Assembly (NCBI GenBank): GCA_002366545.1
Contig: DFBH01000004.1
Span: 1-14,203, forward strand
DNA from: Candidatus Oleimmundimicrobium americanum
GTDB lineage: Bacteria; Actinomycetota; Aquicultoria; UBA3085; Oleimmundimicrobiaceae
Direction: 5' to 3'
Length of the DNA: 14,203 nucleotides
The notes beneath the pieces were generated by a model. That model ran no database searches, had not been told where the DNA came from, and worked only from the letters and a program-made list of their open reading frames with translations. The stretch's first letter is position 1. Each line of letters opens with the position of its first letter. Shown here in pieces: positions 13,720-14,203 of this stretch. The position numbers and the translations under genes are program-made.

Positions 13720-14025
13720 TTACTTTTCCATTGAAGCAATCTTTTTCTCAAGCGCATCTATTCGAGCTTTCATTTTCTCAACTTCCTCGGCCGGAACAAG
13801 CCCCACCTCTTTTAGAGCTTTATGCGTTACTTCGGGTATTCTTTTCTTTAAATCCTCTTTTTCTTTTTCAACTTCTACCGCAAATTCATCTAAAAATTTC
13901 TTTTTTTCCTCCGGAGTCATCTTCCCTTTCTTAATTGTATCTCTTATAATATCGTCTGCCATTTCGTGAGCTAAAAGCCATGCCGCAAAGAAAGTGGTAA
14001 CGCCCTTTTCCAATAAATCAGACAT
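13720..14025 (-). CDS. Phasin-like helical protein (COG3937 type)
   Basis: With the start at 14025 the product has 101 residues. I prefer this ATG because AGGGG lies 9 bases upstream; the ATG at 14034 touches that SD directly and is unlikely to be used. The opening SDLLEKGVTTFFAAWLLAHEMADDIIRDTIKKGKMTPEE is typical of small phasin-like proteins annotated as polyhydroxyalkanoate synthesis regulators, and the C-terminal half (about 80-101) is a coiled coil ending KMKARIDALEKKIASME. No membrane segment beyond a mildly hydrophobic N-terminal helix. These genes often lie next to UbiB-family kinases, so a link to membranes or lipid granules is possible, but no polyester synthesis gene is in view. 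Confidence 0.72.
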   Translation of the reverse strand: MSDLLEKGVTTFFAAWLLAHEMADDIIRDTIKKGKMTPEEKKKFLDEFAVEVEKEKEDLKKRIPEVTHKALKEVGLVPAEEVEKMKARIDALEKKIASMEK

Positions 14026-14063
14026 TTTAATCATCCCCTATCAGTAACCGCCTATATATTTTT

Positions 14064-14093
14064 ATCATACCACCGGCAACCAGTGTGTATCAA
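14064..14093 (-). promoter_or_regulatory. Promoter of the phasin-like / ubiB / lapA-like / recJ operon
   Basis: -35 TTGATA (14088-14093) and -10 TATGAT (14064-14069), each five of six, are separated by 18 bases on the - strand. The predicted start is near 14057, leaving a leader of about 30 bases before the ATG at 14025. No other promoter of this quality is seen before the downstream genes. Confidence 0.6.
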
Positions 14094-14163
14094 TTAAAAG
14101 ATACCTTCCGGACTTCAGCTATCGCTGCCAGGAAAATCATTAGAAGCAGCCATTAGCCCTACT

Positions 14164-14195
14164 AGTCGGGAGTCTGTTAGTGGAGAGTTGGGAGT
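14164..14195. repeat. Imperfect AGT-heptad array at the window end
   Basis: AGTCGGG, AGTCTGT, an 8-base TAGTGGAG, AGTTGGG, then AGT run head to tail. On its opposite strand the 7876-7946 array has AGTCAAN heptads, so the two share a seven-base period beginning AGT. Nothing else is seen between 14094 and the end of the window. Confidence 0.45.
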
Positions 14196-14203
14196 AAATT
14201 CAA

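Noticed and set aside
13625..13969. A 114-codon + strand open frame opposite the phasin-like gene
   Set aside because: Its Phe/Ser-rich product is the mirror of a Lys/Glu-rich coiled coil, with no SD and no family pattern.

Overview
The window reads as bacterial chromosome of moderate to low G+C, using standard code with ATG and GTG starts behind clear Shine-Dalgarno (SD) sequences. No rRNA, tRNA, CRISPR array, transposase or integrase is visible. The organism cannot be named from the sequence alone. A phasin-like / UbiB kinase / LapA-like / RecJ order together with dispersed GTCATTGCGAGG-type repeats suggests an uncultivated environmental lineage; a deep-branching actinobacterium is possible, but that is a guess.

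Left edge (1-518): a cluster of short dispersed repeats, then a small DUF3467 gene on the + strand with its own TATAAT box.

Middle (536-7744): an AT-rich accessory block with every gene on the - strand. Its junctions carry sequences that look like integron attC recombination sites: one good site (6937-7025), two fair ones (536-593 and 3300-3360), and several short or degenerate ones. No integrase is present, so the best description is an integron-like gene-cassette array lacking an integrase (a CALIN). In transcription order the cargo is: an unknown 259-residue protein whose C-terminus is encoded by an attC; a double zinc-ribbon protein; a PD-(D/E)XK nuclease-like gene coupled to an RNase J-like metallo-beta-lactamase protein; a YefM/ParE-type toxin-antitoxin pair; an ORC/CDC6-like AAA ATPase; and an Mrr-type restriction endonuclease. 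The content is heavy in defence and nucleic-acid processing. A near-consensus promoter (TTGACA-16-TATTAT) precedes the first gene. The 274-bp gap between toxin and ATPase holds three successive GTT...AAC palindromes and a second copy of a roughly 45-bp element that also lies next to the array promoter.

Right part (7969-14093): a housekeeping-type operon on the - strand with a good promoter at 14064-14093. It runs phasin-like protein, a possible attenuating hairpin, UbiB/AarF kinase, LapA-like membrane protein, then a 1220-residue RecJ. This RecJ is fused in one chain to a HIRAN domain and a RecQ-like superfamily 2 helicase, joining two enzymes that work together in RecF-pathway end resection. 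Between recJ and the array lies an imperfect heptad repeat array. A related AGT-heptad array closes the window.

No gene-free stretch exceeds 300 bases; the longest ones (1-218, 3298-3571, 7745-7968) are described feature by feature.
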